A stretch of DNA of 64,000 nt from Flagellimonas aequoris (GTDB taxonomy: Bacteria; Bacteroidota; Bacteroidia; Flavobacteriales; Flavobacteriaceae), in the NCBI RefSeq assembly GCF_003584165.1, contig NZ_QXFJ01000023.1:1-64000 (forward strand). The letters run 5' to 3'. The first letter of the stretch is position 1. Each line of letters begins with the position of its first letter. Below the pieces are notes generated by a model. The model was not told the origin of the DNA. It saw only the letters and a list, made by a program, of their open reading frames with translations, and made no database searches. The position numbers were made by a program, and so were the translations under genes. This document shows, one piece after another, positions 63,664-64,000 of this stretch.

Positions 63664-64000
63664 ATGTCGAACATGTCGCACGTAGAGGAATTTTTGAGTG
63701 CCGAGGAAGAGCAGGACATCATCAATGCCATTGTTGAGGCCGAGAAGAACACTTCCGGTGAAATCAGGGTACATATTGAGGCCTCTGCCAAAATAGACCA
63801 TTTTAGCAGGGCCCAACAAATTTTTCACTTTCTGAAAATGGGCAACACCAAGGAAAACAACGGGGTGTTGATCTATGTGGCCGTGGACGACAAAAAATTC
63901 GTGATTTATGGCGATAGCGGAATTGATCGTGCCGTGCCGAATGGATTTTGGGACACTACCAAGGATGTGATGGCCTCTCATTTTAAAAAAGGAGATTTTA
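63664..64000 (+). CDS. TPM domain protein (5' part, cut by window end)
   Basis: The first 112 residues are visible, from MSNMSHVEEFLSAEEEQDI. The TPM domain starts near residue 15: DIINAIVEAEKNTSGEIRVH, then NNGVLIYVAVDDKKFVIYGD and VPNGFWDTTKDVMASHFKKG. In Bacteroidota this protein pairs with LemA, and the domain was linked to a thylakoid acid phosphatase fold. The remainder lies beyond 64000. The start is 2 nt after the LemA stop. Confidence 0.9.
   Translation, partial: MSNMSHVEEFLSAEEEQDIINAIVEAEKNTSGEIRVHIEASAKIDHFSRAQQIFHFLKMGNTKENNGVLIYVAVDDKKFVIYGDSGIDRAVPNGFWDTTKDVMASHFKKGDF

Overview
The window is chromosomal DNA from a member of the Bacteroidota, almost certainly a Flavobacteriaceae (a marine Muricauda/Allomuricauda-like genus is my guess, not shown by the sequence). 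The evidence is a 16S gene followed by tRNA-Ile, a SusC/SusD pair, many lipoproteins, HmuY, DUF6607, GSCFA, DUF4230 and DUF5522 families, and promoters of the Bacteroidota type (TTG, about 20 nt, TAnnTTTG). No phage, insertion sequence, CRISPR array or replication origin was recognised.

Layout. 1-2 kb: the start of an rRNA operon read leftward (promoter, 16S, tRNA-Ile; the rest lies outside the window). 2-8.7 kb: an outer-membrane porin and a SusD/SusC nutrient-uptake pair, all on the minus strand. 8.9-14.1 kb: rnhB, a large propeller-like lipoprotein, an OmpA-type protein and a small secreted protein. 14.2-19.1 kb: regulator/oxidoreductase pairs (AraC with an SDR; HxlR divergent from an SDR plus an NTF2-like protein), a CPBP protease and a decayed gene scrap. 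19.2-26 kb: lipB, a lipoprotein, a 51-residue Pmp3 protein, a membrane-tethered LuxR-type protein, a thioredoxin-fold protein, lysS and a DASS transporter. 26-33.3 kb: an acidic secreted repeat protein, a metzincin-like protease, small proteins and a GH3 glycosidase. 33.4-35.7 kb: an SH3 protein and a SatD-DUF3307 pair behind three evenly spaced operators.

35.7-40.1 kb is a heme/iron uptake locus: a TonB-dependent receptor and HmuY run rightward, DUF6607 and an FMN-binding protein run leftward, and both directions share a control region with two metalloregulator-like palindromes. 40.3-43.4 kb has an ArsC-fold protein without its cysteine and two AsmA/DUF748-like envelope proteins. 43.4-48 kb is an A+T-rich accessory stretch of unfamiliar genes: two lipoproteins, a LysM membrane protein between 44-bp direct repeats, a coiled-coil membrane protein, and a nuclease-like protein with a DNA-binding tail. 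48-64 kb returns to core genes: an LRR lipoprotein, hemL, a glucosaminidase, a PLP deaminase, an aromatic amino acid hydroxylase, an M61-like peptidase, the operon alaS-GSCFA-DUF4230, and M23 peptidase-MerR-LemA-TPM, the last cut by the window end.

The most unusual signals are the 28-bp-periodic operators at satD, the paired palindromes of the heme locus, the five-fold acidic repeat protein, a sequence motif shared by three transcription-terminator regions, direct repeats flanking the LysM membrane gene, and REP-like repeats that have become part of coding sequence (inside the GSCFA gene and at the hemL start).
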